DNA of 64,000 nucleotides from NCBI RefSeq assembly GCF_011386835.1, contig NC_088798.1, positions 4,278,001 to 4,342,000 of the forward strand, in the 5' to 3' direction. The translations under genes were made by a program, and so were the position numbers. Of this stretch, positions 1 through 12,605 are shown piece after piece (the first letter of the stretch is position 1; each line of letters starts with the position of its first letter). Source of the stretch: Chrysemys picta bellii. Lineage: Eukaryota > Chordata > Testudines > Emydidae. The notes beneath the pieces are model-generated. The model ran no database searches. It saw only the letters and a list, made by a program, of their open reading frames with translations, and had not been told where the DNA came from.

Positions 1-400
1 GAGACTAAAGACATTCAATCTATTTAATTGATCGAAAAGTAGGCTAAGAGGTGACTCAGTCACGGTCTACAAATAACTACATGAGGTATACATTTCTGAT
101 CGTAAATGGCTCGTCAGTGTAAAAGAAAAAGATGTAAGATCCAGTGGTTGGACACCAAAACTAGACAAATTCAGACTTGAAATAAGCATACATTTTTAAC
201 AATGAGGATAATTAACTATTGGTACAATTTACATAGGGACATGGTGAAGTCTCCAACACAAGTCTTCAAATCAAGAGTGGATATCGTTCTAAAAGTAATG
301 CTATGGCTCATCCAGAAATTATGGGTTCTCGGGCCTGTTATGCAGGAGATCACAGTAGATGATCATAATGGTCCCTTCTGACCCTAAAATCTATGATCCA
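1..400 (+). mobile_element. CR1 LINE, 3' end fragment
   Basis: This is the C-terminal part of the CR1 reverse-transcriptase ORF followed by the 3' UTR. Translating across several breaks gives the CR1 hallmark of a TFLTMRIINYWYNL-like stretch (here from about 190 to 230). The typical turtle CR1 ending follows: GATCACAGTAGATGATC, then GGTCCCTTCTGACCCTAAA and CTATGATCCA. The element runs off the left edge of the window. The frame is broken by stops and indels, so it is an inactive 5'-truncated copy. Confidence 0.85.
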
Positions 401-696
401 GTCTTTAAATAGGTGATCACATCCTATTCTTTGCACAGGGTCCCCTGCCTCATTCAGTGTGCACTACAGCGTGGACCATGGGGACCAGAGAATGAATCAG
501 AGCTGTGTAGTGAATTAGGCTGTTTTCTATAGGAGCAGCCATTCCAATCAGTCTGTAGTACAGCACTGGCATGGTACTAATTCTAGTACAGTACTAGCTG
601 ATCTGTAAGCGAAGAATCTAACCTGATTAATTTTCAGCTCATACATTTGCTGCCCTCACAGAACTTTTTGTCCTGGACTTCCTAGCCCAGCTTGTT

Positions 697-730
697 TAAT
701 AATAATAATAATTAATAATAAAAAAAGGTG
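697..730. repeat. A/T-rich (TAA)n-like microsatellite
   Basis: A run of TAATAATAATAATTAATAAT followed by an A-run. It is a simple sequence repeat with no other signal. Confidence 0.8.
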
Positions 731-3582
731 AAATGCAAGACATTTATCTTCTGCCTTTTCAAAGTGTCCCCAGGGCTGGGACAAGGTTAATGGAGATGAA
801 TTTGTACTACCTAGCAGCACGTGGAGTTTCCCCGCATCTCCACAGCCCCTGTTGCAGCTCTGGAACGGAGCTGGCTTCGCAGCTTCAATCACTGTCTCTC
901 TGATCGATGGAAATGTCACACGGCGAGAGGGGCCCAGAAATGCTCCATGCTTGTAAAGAGACACCCGCACAGGACGTCTGTCTGGAGTCTGCACCTTTCC
1001 TGACAGCAGATCGATGGCCAGTGTTGGGGGAAGACTTGTAAGGGCTAAAGGATTAATCACAGGTAGCCTGACATTCTGTGCCCGGTAAGTGGTGCTGCTG
1101 GACCAGACTCTGTAGTGAGCAAGGCCCACCTTCCATGAGGCTGGTGGCAGCAGAGTTTTGAACTGGTCCCAGCCGGGTAACTCTTTAAGGAAAGTGTGTG
1201 GTTGATACCTGTGGCAGTGCTGCTGACCCCCAGGACAGCTACCCAGTAGCCAAAGTGGGTCCCGGTTTGCATCTCATTCAATGAACAGGTAAAACTGGCC
1301 TTCAGCGCAGGCAAAGCAAATAGCCACGTGGGGGCCCTGTGGCCTGTGCTACACATAGGCCAGCCCCATCTTTCATCAGCAGGTTCATGTGAGGGGGAGG
1401 AAGCCGCTTGCTGCCAGACCCCACTCCCAGCTGCTGAACCAGAATGAGGGGGGCGATCCTTGACTCCCAAACCAGACGCCCCTGGTAGTTGGCGCCTACC
1501 CTTGCGTGTTTACAGTGAGTTCTGGTCTTAGTGCAGGTTAAAAGATCCCCCATTACGCGCAATCCAATGCACTGTGCCAAGAGAAACCTTCCCTAATGTG
1601 TTACACGCCCTGGGAAGTTTTACCTTCCTGGACCTTACTGCTTTCACTGGACACAGTAATACGACTGAATGCTCTGCAAACAGGCCATAGCGACCGGGAG
1701 GGAGTTGCCTACACTGACTTCAGGAATACACCCAATGCCTTTGGCGTTCTTGCCAATGCTATATCCATGGAGTGAGGTATGTGGGTGACATTTCTCGCAG
1801 CGTGCTAACCCCAAAACCCCAGTGGTCTTTGAGCATCTTGCTGCCTGCCCATTCCACAGAGAACGGGAGGTAAATCCTACTCCAGTCCGGCTTACGCTCC
1901 TGAAGCCTGGCACCAGTTAATAACCAAGCCCATGGCCCAGCTCTGTGGCTTGAGCAACGTAGACGGTGTTGGCTTTCCTCTGATTTAAGGCAAGGTGCAG
2001 TTATTATTCAGCCCCGAGCTATGGAGTCGTACTACTGCAGTAGCTGTTCTGTTCTGAGAGATTCAAATGTCTCTTACACATCTTCTGTTAGGGCTGCCTG
2101 AATGGCTAGAGTGGTACCATGTTCATCAGTCTATTAAAGAAAACCAGACACTTGGGTTCCAATGGGCTTTAGGAAAATTATGAATATAGCACCGAGAACA
2201 AGTTAAAGGCCAAGAAGTGGCCTCTTAAGTGCCCCAGTCCCCCTATTTCCTATTACTCGGTCTTAGTGGCGTTTATACCCAGCCAGAGACAGATTCCAGA
2301 TTGCTTCTCTCACAGTGTAAATCAGGCATGTTTCTGCTGAAGTTAGTGGAGTTCTTGTGGCTTTACCGGAGTGTGATTCAAATCAGCCTCTGTCTATGCA
2401 GCAGCCACTATTCAAAGACCAGCATGTGGATTTTTTCCATCAGGATTTGAATACAGGTTGTTACCCAGCAACCCCAAGTGCTAAGCGCTAGGTTCTCTCT
2501 ATTATAAAGAGAGCGGTAGGTCTCTTTGAATTAGATTGTCATGTGCAAATTCTTGTTTGGTTTGGAAAGAGGCTGGATCAGAAAAATGTTTATTGGCAAA
2601 TCTGGACTTGGGGCTCGTGATAACTCTCTGACCTGCCAGCGGCACCAGGAAGAAGCAGTTTTGTTCTGCTTTATGTTTGGTTGGTTGGTTTCAAATATGA
2701 AATGTTTCTTGTTTTGCGTTGTCCCTCTGTTTCCTGGAGATAAAAAGGCCCTGGGGAGGAAAAGAAGCCTTCTGAGAGCAGCTATTTCGGTGCTGTGGTG
2801 AAATAAAGGGAAGGGAGAAAGGTTATCAGGCAGGCGGGTTGGGAGGGGGGACCGGACCTCTGAGAGGCAGCACGCCTGGCTGTGAATGGCGCGCTCCTTC
2901 TCACTCGGCCGCTGCTCCTTTTGAGGAGCTGTGTTTTCTGCTTGAGAGTTCCTGGCCAAGCAGCACCTGGCATCTGCTTGCAAAGTCGTTTGTTTCCTGC
3001 TATTGCTCTTTCCTCTGCCACTTCCTTGGCTCCCCGTGTAGCCCACACGTCTCCCGTTGCTGCCTGTCCCCTGCTGCCTGGGGATGGGGAGGAAATATTT
3101 TCAGGCTCCAAGTCACCACTGTGGTGATTTGTTGCTTTATCAAGACGACTGGCTCCGCATTTTCCACCCGTGGCCTCATGACTGGGGCCAACTTCTTCCC
3201 TGCCCAGTCTTAGCAAGGAGCCTGGATGCACGGTATTGTTCCTTCGTCTTGTGCCTGTCAGAAGAACAAGGTTTCCAGCTCTAATCTGTGTGTTCCCAGC
3301 AGACCGAGAAACCCCTCCTTGATCTCCTTCAGCAGCCTTGGGGTGTGTGTGTGACAACGAGCTCCGACTGTAACGGCCCTTGCACCTGACGATGGAGCTC
3401 TGTCCAGCAACTCTGTTAGATGCTGGTGCTGTCTCCGGCAGCAAGAGCAACAGGCTCATCTCTGGGGTGAGCTGGAGCAGCGCACAGTTTATGACCGAGC
3501 CCTTCGGTGACTAGCGTCAGCCCATGTTATGAGAGGGATCTATACATGGGAGATGTCTCTGTCCATTTGAATAGATAAGGCG

Positions 3583-3597
3583 CCAGTAGATGGCACT
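3583..3597 (+). promoter_or_regulatory. CTCF-type core motif
   Basis: CCAGTAGATGGCACT matches every position of the vertebrate CTCF core CCASYAGRKGGCRSY. The match is on the plus strand. Occupancy is not shown by sequence. Some CTCF motifs in amniotes come from repeats, but no repeat is recognised here. Confidence 0.5.
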
Positions 3598-3780
3598 CAA
3601 GAATATGTAGCATTAGTCCTGGATCTTGTAGGACCAATAAAACTGTCCTTGGACCCTGCAAAAATGGCTTCCTGAATGCAGTTCTTTGCACAGATCTCTT
3701 AATGGTCTTCTCTATTCAACTCTGCCGATACTTCCCTCACTGCTACAGGGGAGTGTATGCACATGAGATATGCAAAGAAT

Positions 3781-3855
3781 GCATTTGTGGATAAGGCACA
3801 CGAGATCTAGGTTCAGGTCTGGGCTCTACCACAAACTTCCAGGACTGGGTTGATT
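3781..3855 (+). mobile_element. MIR-type SINE fragment
   Basis: The segment has the MIR 5' half pattern: a GAGATCTAGGTTCAGGTCTG stretch, then GGGCTCTACCACAAACTTCC. This corresponds to the tRNA-related part that reads, in MIR, as a question-like 'ggttcaaatcccggctctgccac'. The copy is old and truncated, without the core or 3' tail. Confidence 0.6.
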
Positions 3856-3909
3856 CTTCTTCTCCCACCTCCGCAGTCTACATGTTGCCACTGATGCAGT
3901 TCAAAATAA

Positions 3910-4040
3910 CGGATGACATGGTGTCAAGTATCGGGGTAGCCGTTGCCTCTGAAGAAGTGGGATTTTTTACCCCCGAAAGCTTATGCCCAAATAAATCTGT
4001 TAGTCTTTAAGGTGCTACCGAATTCCTTGTTATTTTGATG
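3910..4040 (+). mobile_element. Penelope-like/terminal repeat fragment, copy A
   Basis: This is one of three copies in the window of a turtle-abundant repeat end. It has CTGAAGAAGTGGG (3950-3962), a loop, CCCCCGAAAGCTTATGC (from 3971), then AAATAAATCTGTTAGTCTTT and AAGGTGCTACC. Just upstream is TATCGGGGTAGCCGT. That is the inverse complement of the 3' terminus seen in copy C, so the family has inverted ends. I suspect a Penelope-like retroelement end, but the class is inferred and not proven. Confidence 0.6.
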
Positions 4041-4800
4041 ACATCCAAACTGTATGCCGGCAAATGCCTTACAAAGGTAATACTGCACTCTTTAATTAGA
4101 GGCTCTGTTTCCCTGATGAGGAGCAGCACCATAGAAATACCTTTGTATATATGACAGCAGGGCAGCATGGGGCATGAGTTACAGAAAACTCCTGTCAAGC
4201 CATTGTATGGCACATATCAAAGCAACGCCAAAGGGGAAGAGAAATCAAGAGCCATACGCCAAGGTGTGGAAGGGCTGATCCAGACAGCAGCAGCTGTGCC
4301 GAAGAAGACTCTCTCGTCCGCAGCGATGAGCCTGGAGGAAGGGCCAGAGAATCCACCAATGCTAGACAAGCAGAAGTAGCCGAGATTGAGGCAAGAGCCA
4401 TAAAGCAGGCTGGAGAGATTTTAACAGGAGAAGGCACTGCTAACGGGTCATCAATAGTGGGGATTGAACTTGGGATCTCTGGAGCTTAACGCTTGAGCCG
4501 CTGGGGCTGGGGCTGGAAGAGCCAAAGCTGTAGCAGCCGCATCCACCTCTATAGGGCCCAGTCACCACTAGCATGGGACAGAGCTGCCCACGGGGTGGAG
4601 GGGGGGAGTTCCACCAACATTTCTCCGCAATCTGCTGTGAATATCTGCTGGGGGTGCTCCAGAGCGACCCTGATCCGCCTCCGGCCCGTGACCAGGTTTC
4701 ACAGCACATGGATGGAGCGCTGTGGAGAACTTGAGTTGCTTTCCGCAGAGCACCGGCCAGGTGACACCGTTATTCTGTACAGCGGCAGTAAATGGGCATG
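4041..4800. other. Gene-free stretch, nothing recognised
   Basis: No gene or clear repeat is seen. Short overlapping frames on both strands (80-102 codons around 4195-4801) have no recognisable domains. Confidence 0.5.
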
Positions 4801-4801
4801 A

Positions 4802-5048
4802 AAGGTCCAGTGGTTAGGGCACTAGCATAGGACTTGGGAGACCTGGGCTCAGTTCTCCGTTCCGCCACAATCTGCCTATGCAACCTTGGGCAAGTCACTT
4901 AGTGTCTCTGCGCGTTCGTTCCCCCTCTGTTCAATGGGGGATAACGGCCCTGCCTCACAGGGGTGTGTGAGGATAAATGCACTGAAGATTGTGTGGCGCC
5001 CAGAGACTACGGTGATGGGGCCATACTAATACCAGAAATAGACAAATA
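4802..5048 (+). mobile_element. MIR/CORE-SINE, near full length
   Basis: MIR order is intact. The tRNA-like head contains CAGTGGTTAGGGCACTAGC. The core has CCTTGGGCAAGTCACTTAGT, then a GTTCAATGGGGGATAACGG segment. The tail has GGATAAATGCACTGAAG and a turtle-type end with GATGGGGCCATACTAATACC. Plus orientation. Confidence 0.85.
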
Positions 5049-7767
5049 GAGATACAAATCCCCATTGCGTCACAATGTGAGCTTGTCTGACCATTCACAG
5101 TGTTACGGTGCCACAGAAATAAATGTGTCTTCTGATTCTGCCTCCTTTAGCCCTGATCCAAGCCAAACGAACGATGTATCGGTCAGAGATTGGTGATTCT
5201 GCAGAAGCTGTGTCACCTCAACATTTGGTTTCCAAAATCCAGTCAACCTCTCCCTGGCCTTGTGATTCCTAGTCTCTCAGTATAGGAGTCTTATGAACAC
5301 TGTCACGCTGTCTGGAGTGGTTCACAACCGTGAGTGCCAACCTCAGGGCAGAGACCCCAAAGGTGTTGTATGTTCTACAATTAGATTTCACCAACCCAGT
5401 AACAAATGTGAACTCCTGAAGCACGTATAAGTCTTACCATGGAGTCGCAGACAGTCCCCTCGGGCATTCCAGTCTATCTGGCCACCCAGGCAAGCTGGTG
5501 GAAATGTAGCTGATTACTTTACACCAAAGGTCACAAAAGATTCAGGCTACTTCTAAGCCTAGGAGACCAGTCACTTATCCTAGGCCAATCTCTACCTCCG
5601 ATCTCACACCAAAGACAATGCTTGTTAGCCTATCCTATAGTAAACTAACTAAGGTTCATTAACTAGGAAAAAGAAATGAGTTATGTATAGATTAAAGCAG
5701 GCAACATCTGTACACAAATGAGTTACACTCTATAGTTCCAAATGGTGACAGAGTTGCTGTAATCTGTCAGCACTGAATGCCTTTTAGGGCTAACCCAGGT
5801 TGACCCTGGGGATCTCTGCTTCTGTTTCATAGCTCCAGCTCTGTGAGAGTCCAAACAATCAAAAAGATGGAAAATGTTCATATCAGATATCTTTATTTCC
5901 TGCTTCCAGAATTCAAGCTGATGGGATGAGCCTTTTGCCCGTAGCTTGTGCAGGGGCTGTTAGCAAAATCTTTGTATTGTAATGGCCCACAATGGCCCAC
6001 TTTGTTTTGATAGTCCTTCCTGATGGGCAAGAGGTAATACCTTTCACAGGGATTTAGCATTTTATACTAGGTGAAGTTTTTTTCCCCTTGGTTGGGGAGT
6101 TACATAGTTCAAAACAAACATTTTACAGCTATAGCACAAACACTTAAGCGTTACCTTATGGCCTGGGAACTAGATATTATCAATAGGATTAGTACACCTT
6201 GCAATTTACAAACATTACCTAAAGTCTAAGCACAGTCCCACAGGTGAGCTGGATTGGTTTCCAGCAATGCATTTGTCAGTGCTCAGCTGAGGCCTTGGCA
6301 AGAACTGGCACCTGGTCTGCCAGCGTCACAAACACCACGTCTTACTCTTGGCTCCATCCACAAGAAAGGGCTGGGGCTCGGTATGTCACTCTCTGGAGCA
6401 GCAGCTGGTGGGGTTAAAGTGGGCTATGTGTCTGGAGGTTGAGGGAATTCTTAAAATGTTCCCCAAATCAGCTCCCTGGATGTGTTTAGACTCATCTGGG
6501 CTCACTCTGGAGGGAAAAATAAGATTTTGCCGTCTGTGACCCCTATTAACCCAACTCTGCGGGAGGGAGCTGGAGTCTATCCTGGCTCACACCTCAACAG
6601 AAAGAATAACCAAGTTCAGTGGAGCGGCCGGATTGTGTCCTCAATGCTCCCGAAGGCAATGGACTTGCATAGGAGTCAAGTGGTGATACTTGAGAAAGAA
6701 GGGACCCAGCATGACTCTCAGATCCCCGGCTGAGCTTGCAGAGGAAGCAGTTAGAAAAACACATCTGTTTATATGTAAATTGAGCACATTTGATGTAGAG
6801 ACACTGAGAGACTGCAAACACTGAGCCCTACAGTGCCGTTTTTCCGGGGCTGAGTCGCGCTTGACAGGCCCTCAGAGGCCATGGGGAAGAGCAGGGCATA
6901 AATTCCTAGATGGATGAAAAGGAGGAACTGCCTTTTCCAGACAGTGCTGGTGCTCTCCCAGTCGGAAGTCCTGTTCACTCATCGGGTAGGAGAATGACTC
7001 TGATGCAGGGGAGGAGGATACATTGGGGTATTATTTTGCAAACTTACACTGGAGAGCTTTCTTGGCAGCTTTTAGAACTGATTGGATCCTTTATGCATCT
7101 CCCAGTGGTTTTACTCTAATCTGGAGGGGCACCTGAACCATATCTGAACTCTGGCAGCCACCATAAATTCTCCTACCGTGCAGACATCTCTCGGGACATT
7201 TAAGTGGGCAAGCAGTGATGTATTTTCCTCCTTAATTCCCAGGTGTTTGATAAATCATGGGATGTTTTGCGAGGGCCCAGGGCTATCGGCATGTTCTCTT
7301 CTGCGTTCGTGTGGAATGCAACTGGATCTTCAACGTTGTGGCATGGGGGTGAGCTGCAGCTCGGAGACATTGACTGCTATAGTCCATGGGTGGTGCGCAG
7401 AATAGTTTTGGAATCGGTGTGGGATTTCCCCACCAGATAGGGGCTGAATTTCACAACCAGATGCAGTTTGTTGCTTTAAAACAACACAGTTACCTTTTAA
7501 TGTGTGCACCACACCACTTTCCACTGGGAAAGCTTGCAAACGTTTTCTGGGATGAGCCTGTCTCAAATCCGCTTGAGAACCAGTCAGTTCCAGGAACCTT
7601 CTGAATCCCTGTGAAGTTTGTTCCGTAAAAACCTCGGCTTGCCCATATGGCAGAGCGGTGGGCAATATTTCCTGCTGGCATAGCTAGGTAAAAATCCTTT
7701 TATGTCAGGGGAGCCAATGAACAGGCTTAACGCCAGCCCGGAATCAGTCCCAAAATCCTGGTAACCT
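5049..7767. other. Gene-free stretch, nothing recognised
   Basis: A/T-rich until about 6240, then mixed composition. I recognise no gene. The 5.3-6.3 kb part could be an old LTR-type element, but I cannot find paired ends or a coding frame. Frames between 6254 and 7665 are short and overlap on both strands. Confidence 0.4.
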
Positions 7768-7782
7768 CCACCAGAGGGCAGC
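7768..7782 (+). promoter_or_regulatory. CTCF-type core motif
   Basis: CCACCAGAGGGCAGC matches the full CTCF core CCASYAGRKGGCRSY on the plus strand. It faces the minus-strand motif at 12591. Convergent pairs of this kind are typical of CTCF/cohesin loop anchors. Confidence 0.6.
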
Positions 7783-8469
7783 ATTGGCTCACAGGAGCGG
7801 GGACTGCTTTGCCATTAACTTTAGTGCCACATACAGCCTGAATCCGCAGGCCGTTTCTCTCCCTTCTGTATTAAATTACACATTGTAAAACACATAGCAG
7901 AACCTGAGAAGAGCAGGCAACAATAATGTGAACTCCCCCTGTGTGATATAACAGCGCTAGCGGATTCCACTGCTCAGTTGTCTGCTTCCCTCCAGCAAGC
8001 TTATGCAATGGTCCCGACAACCAGAGCTGCTGACGAGAGCCAGACCCCAGTCGTGTTCCTTCAGCCACTGGACAGGTGCAGCGGGGCAGTGCCAGCTGCT
8101 CAGACGTTGCCCTGCCAATGTGGCTGGGCCCTTGTGGTGCAGAGCAAACGGCTTCCTCTGGGCAGCTCAATGCATAGAGCTCTTACCGTAGCAGCTGAGT
8201 CCAGCCTGCCGGCCCACCATGGCTCACTCAGTCTTTGGCTCTGGCCATCCCCTGAGCGGGGAAGCCAATCTCCTGAGAAACTGCACACCAAGCCCTGTGC
8301 CAGCTCACTGCATACAAGTCGCTGCCAATCGAGATGGGTGATGGCTTTGCCTGGTGATGCTCTATAGATAATAGCAGTAAGAGCACTTAGATAATAAGAG
8401 GCCTTCCATCCTGGGATCCGAATGTGCTTTTCAAGTATCCGTTCTTGTGCACATCACCATCTTTGGCTC

Positions 8470-8605
8470 GGAGGATTACCACCCCTATTGCAGGGATGGA
8501 GCTGAGGGTCAGAGAGTTTAGCCGACATTCCTCCCCCAGCCAGCCTGGGACAGAGTCTAGAATAATAACCCAGCTCCCAGTCCTATGCTGGACTAGGGGA
8601 AAACA
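8470..8605 (-). mobile_element. MIR-type SINE fragment, reverse
   Basis: Reverse-complement MIR pattern: a degraded GGATGGAGCTGAGGGTCAGA segment, then CAGCCTGGGACAGAGTC and a CCCAGCTCCCAGTCC end. An old, diverged copy. Confidence 0.55.
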
Positions 8606-8789
8606 TCATTTTCTGACAGGCTGATTGAAAAAACAAAAACAAGGCCACTGTTTGAAAGCTGCTTGAGAGTGAAATGTCCAAGGAAGACAGATGAGTAGGA
8701 AGAGAACCGGTAAAGTGATCAGAGAAGCGGTGAAATTCATGTACCCCATGTTTGGCAACTTATTACATGGCTTGGCAATGGTTATTTAA

Positions 8790-8915
8790 CGTTTAGATCA
8801 TGGCCGTGCCTACAGGAAGGGCTCAGCCAGGCTGGGGCCTCATTGGGTAGGTGCTGTACAAAGAGTAAATAAGAATTCATGCCCTGAAGAGTTTACAGCC
8901 TAAAAGTGTCGTGGA
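8790..8915 (-). mobile_element. MIR 3' tail, reverse
   Basis: GGGGCCTCATTGGGTAGGTG, then CTGTACAAAGAGTAAATAAG and GAAGAGTTTACAGCCTAAA. This is the reverse of the turtle MIR tail (the part that reads as 'aagctctttggggcaggga ... tacagcacc'). It is truncated before the core. Confidence 0.7.
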
Positions 8916-9678
8916 TATCAGCACCACGTGTGTGCGTGTATGTTCTTTAAATGCAAAGCAGACCTCGATCTTAAAGATGACTGGCTGTGATTGGTGCCTC
9001 GTGTGTGTTTTTGACATGGGTGTCAGTACTATATGTTATATTTATATATTCATGTCATAAACGGATGTTAGCTTGCACTTTGGACTACCTCCCCTGCACT
9101 CTGCTCACCAGGCACCTCTGCCCAGGCCTATTCGAACGTTCCCAATCCAGCCAGTTGCTGCAAGCCCCCGCTTTGTTTTTAAAAACAAACTGCCAGAAAT
9201 ACTTTCTTCCCCCAGATATGAAACTTCCTCAAACTAAAATCAAGAACTAAATTGCACGGCTCTGAGACACTCATCTGTGGCAGGTTTAAGGCCTAATATC
9301 CCATGACACTGGAGAGCTAGACACGAAAGCTTTGTGCTGTTGGAAACGGGATGTTCCCGGCTCCCTAATGGGATGCGCAGCATGTGGAAGGTTCAGTTAT
9401 CAGACTGTAACTTTGGCAGGTGTCTGAGGTGCCTTGCAGTTATCAAAAGTATTGACTGTGTTCTGTGCTCTCCCTCTGAGGGCTGTCCAGGGGAAGTCAC
9501 GGTAAGAATGGGAACCTGGCTTTGTGGGTGGAGGGGTGTGAAAACCAGACTGGATAAAGGTTTTAAAACTCCACCCTTCTAAAAGAGTGTTTCTGTAACT
9601 GCTGGGCATGTCCGGCAGACGCAGTTTTGGGGGAGGCCTAAAGATGATGTTGGCATGTGTTTGGGGGGACTGAATCAC
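8916..9678. other. Gene-free stretch, nothing recognised
   Basis: A TG/TA-rich patch near 8930-9060 (TATATGTTATATTTATATAT) is followed by mixed unique sequence. No gene-like signal. Confidence 0.4.
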
Positions 9679-9679
9679 T

Positions 9680-9795
9680 TAGTATTTATTTGTATTGCAT
9701 TAGTGCCTAGAGGCCCAACCTCCATGGTGCGAGGCGCTGACACCCCTGCCCCAGAGACTCACAAAGTGAGTATAAGACCAGAGACAATGGCTAGA
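9680..9795 (-). mobile_element. MIR 3' tail, reverse
   Basis: TATTTGTATTGCATTAGTGC, then CTAGAGGCCCAACC and a GCGAGGCGCTG segment, followed by CCCCAGAGACTCACAAAGT. This is the reverse of the turtle MIR 3' end. Confidence 0.7.
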
Positions 9796-12590
9796 TACAA
9801 GAGATAGCGAAGGTAACAATGAGCTGATACAGATCAGCGTTATTAACAGCAGTCACAGGGCACAAGCTGCCTCACGGTCCTCAGTTAGTTTCCTAGGTTT
9901 CTCAGCAGAGGAGAGTTTTAAGGCGGACCCTGAGGTGGCTTTATGGGATTTTACATGGAGCTTGTGTCTTTGCCAAATTTGCAGTGCTAAATGCCCCCAT
10001 CCTCGTCTGCACGTGTCACCTATCTAACGGCTCTAGCCTCGTTCTCGCTCTGCAGCTCTATAAGCAGAGGGGCCATGAGACTGTGCGTTTTTGATTTTGC
10101 ACCTTCTGCAGTGGTTTGGATCCATGCTCCCTTGGCTCCGAAGCCCCAGAGCACAGGGGAGGTTGGATAAAGGGTTCTGAATATGGCTCCTCTATCTTCT
10201 GGTAGCTAAATACTCCACAGATGGGAAACATTTGCTGGGCCCGCTCCCTGTCTGTAGCATGTCTGCAGGACACAATAGAGACACGTGCTGGGATTGCCAG
10301 AGGGCCTATGGGAGTTGAACACCCAGATCCCTAGAAAGAACATCCCGGTCCTCGCCTGGAAGAGAGAACAGGGAGTGGAGATGTGTGGGAGCTACTGCTG
10401 ACTTCCCTCCTGCAATATCAGAACAAGGAGACACTCTAAGTCTTCTCCCCAGCGTGATGGAGAATCCAGGGTACTCTCCACTGAAGGCTATTACTGAGGG
10501 AAGCGATTTGGGAAGCTTCAGGAAGGGATTCGATATTTCCTAGCCTACAACTCACACGGCCTCCAGCGTATGCTCTGTATTTGGCTGAGGATTCTCATGT
10601 GTCCTGCCACCCAAAAGGGTCTTTTTCTTATATAGGCTCTTATTACCCCCCACCAAGGTCTGGGCGGATGCTTTGTATTTGTCAGGAGAGAACTTGACAT
10701 TTGCAAATTGGCAGATCTGGGCCCGCACTCAGTTTGCCCAACATTAAAACTTGTCTTTCCTCTCTAATCTCTCCTGGAGAAAGCCACTGAAAGGGATGGG
10801 GGCGGGGGAGAGATGGTGCTAACTACGGAGCTTGTTTATCACTCTTAATTGTCGCCCGTTCCTCCCCAACCCCAATCTCGCCAGTAGTCCAGACCGGGGT
10901 GCAGCCTTTCGGCTGTTCTGCAGAATGCACCCACCAAGCAGTGAGGGGCCAACAGCCCCTTTACATGGGGTTGGACCCTATTAGAGTCCCCAGAGGCCAC
11001 CTACTTCCAAACCCCTCGTGGTCCTGCAGGGCCACTTGCTGGGGCCGTTGTCCTCCACGACCCAGTGCCTGCCCCTGGGGGCAGCTGCATGAACATCCCG
11101 TGCGGAGCTGGTCCCCTAGGACTTAGCATGGTCCCTTTGCACTGAGATGGTGAGCACCCTACATGCCTTGAATCGCAGGCCTTTGCTAGCTTGCGCTCTC
11201 CCGCCCTGCTCCCAGCTCACCCTAGCCTGCTCCACCCCTGTGATGGTTCTGTGGTGGTTCTAGTCTCTCTCACGGCCACTACAGCGGTGGAGGAGGCTGA
11301 ATTTCAAGTAGCTCTGATCATTATAGGGCGAGTACCCAGCCTTCTCTGGGGCTCAGCCCAGTGCAAAGGGCAGAGGCCGTGCCTAGCATGCCCCATCTCC
11401 CTGCCTGCATGCTGTGCTCTCTTCTTCCCAGCCGGCTCACTCTGCCATCAGCAGGAAGGACGTAGTAGGAAGATCTCCCTACTCATTGCCCTCTAGCTGA
11501 TCACCGCGTGGGTCCCTTCACTGTGGGATTGCTTCCCACTAGCAGGCTCGTTGGCACTAGCTGGCTGGCACCACCGGCTACTGAATGGCAACGAGAGCCA
11601 AAGGAAAGTGGCAGGACATGGAGGGCATCCTGATCGCTGTTTGAAGTGGCTTCCTAGCAGGTGGTGAAAGGTCTGACTGCATCTGGCCAAGGTCTCCATG
11701 GCAATGACTGTCTGGCTAGTGGCAGGGGAGGGAGGCTCCCAAATTTCAGAGCTTCAGACCAGAGTAGCGCCCCCAAAATTCAGCCCGAGAACCAACATGA
11801 GGGGCTGAGTCCATTTTCTGAATGAGCTTTTCAGGATGAGGTGGGGGCACCGGTTCTGGTTGGTTCCTGTTTTAATCTTGCCCTTGTCCCCTCTGCCCAT
11901 GGGCTCTGGATTAATAGCTCTGCAGGGATCCCACGGCAGGCCTGCCAAAAGCAGCGATGGGGTCAGACGGTCCCCCTGGGATCTCTGTGCCTCTCCCAGC
12001 CTTGCCAGGGAAAGGTGCCGATGGCGCACCCAGCGGGGCAGAACCCACTGGTGCTCCTGTCGCGGCTGGAGCCGGTCAGGTCCAAGGCGAGGGCGCCCGT
12101 TGGGTCAGAGTAGAGATGCCGGCAATGATCTGCTCTCTGACATCGCCGGTAATAAGAGAAGGGCAGAGGGGCAGCTTTTCCAGGCTCAGTGTGGGCTCAG
12201 CTACTCTCTGTCCCTGCTGCGCCGTCTTCCCTGCTGGCACATTGCAGCCTGTCTGTCCAGCTGGGCCTCGGCCGCTGGCCTTGGCTGGCGTTCACAGTGC
12301 CCAGCTGGGCTCTGTCTCCCCAGAAGTGACTGTCTCGGTCCCTGGCCATGCTGCTGAGTCAGGCTGCTGCCCTGTGTTTCCTCTTCGTGGGGGCCGGCGT
12401 CTGTCTCCAGTCTGGCGTTTGCCTCTCCAGCCAGCTGGCTGGCCCGTGATGCTGAGGGTTGTTCAGTTACGGGTGAGTGACGAGCTGACTCTACCAATCC
12501 CGTTCTCCCCCTGGAAACTCGCCCAGGTATTGCGCTGCTCGTGCCCTATGCTCAGAGCCTGTTGAAGAGGAAGGGGCGGGGCCAGCACAG
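9796..12590. other. Gene-free stretch, GC-rich towards its right end
   Basis: No gene is recognised. From about 10.9 kb the sequence becomes GC-rich and stop codons grow rare. As a result, frames of up to about 200 codons open on both strands near 11.8-12.6 kb without any domain. Confidence 0.4.
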
Positions 12591-12605
12591 CGCGCCCCCT
12601 GCTGG
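12591..12605 (-). promoter_or_regulatory. CTCF-type core motif, reverse
   Basis: Read on the minus strand this is CCAGCAGGGGGCGCG, 14 of 15 positions of the CTCF core (last position differs). It points left, towards the plus-strand motifs at 3583 and 7768. Confidence 0.55.

Larger units (their letters stand above)
401..3770. other. Gene-free stretch, no recognised gene
   Basis: I see no known gene here. A (TAA)n-like tract lies at about 697-726. Between 2531 and 3459 several long frames overlap on both strands (171 and 225 codons on minus, 124 on plus). They have low-complexity composition and no recognisable domain. Stop codons are locally rare, which explains frames opening on both strands together. 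A CTCF-type motif at 3583 is listed separately. Confidence 0.5.

Noticed and set aside
2531..3459. Overlapping frames of 171 and 225 codons on minus and 124 on plus
   Set aside because: Opposed and overlapping frames with no domain; local lack of stops suffices as an explanation.
5049..6300. Old LTR element
   Set aside because: No paired ends, target duplication or coding remains could be found, so it was not called as a mobile element.
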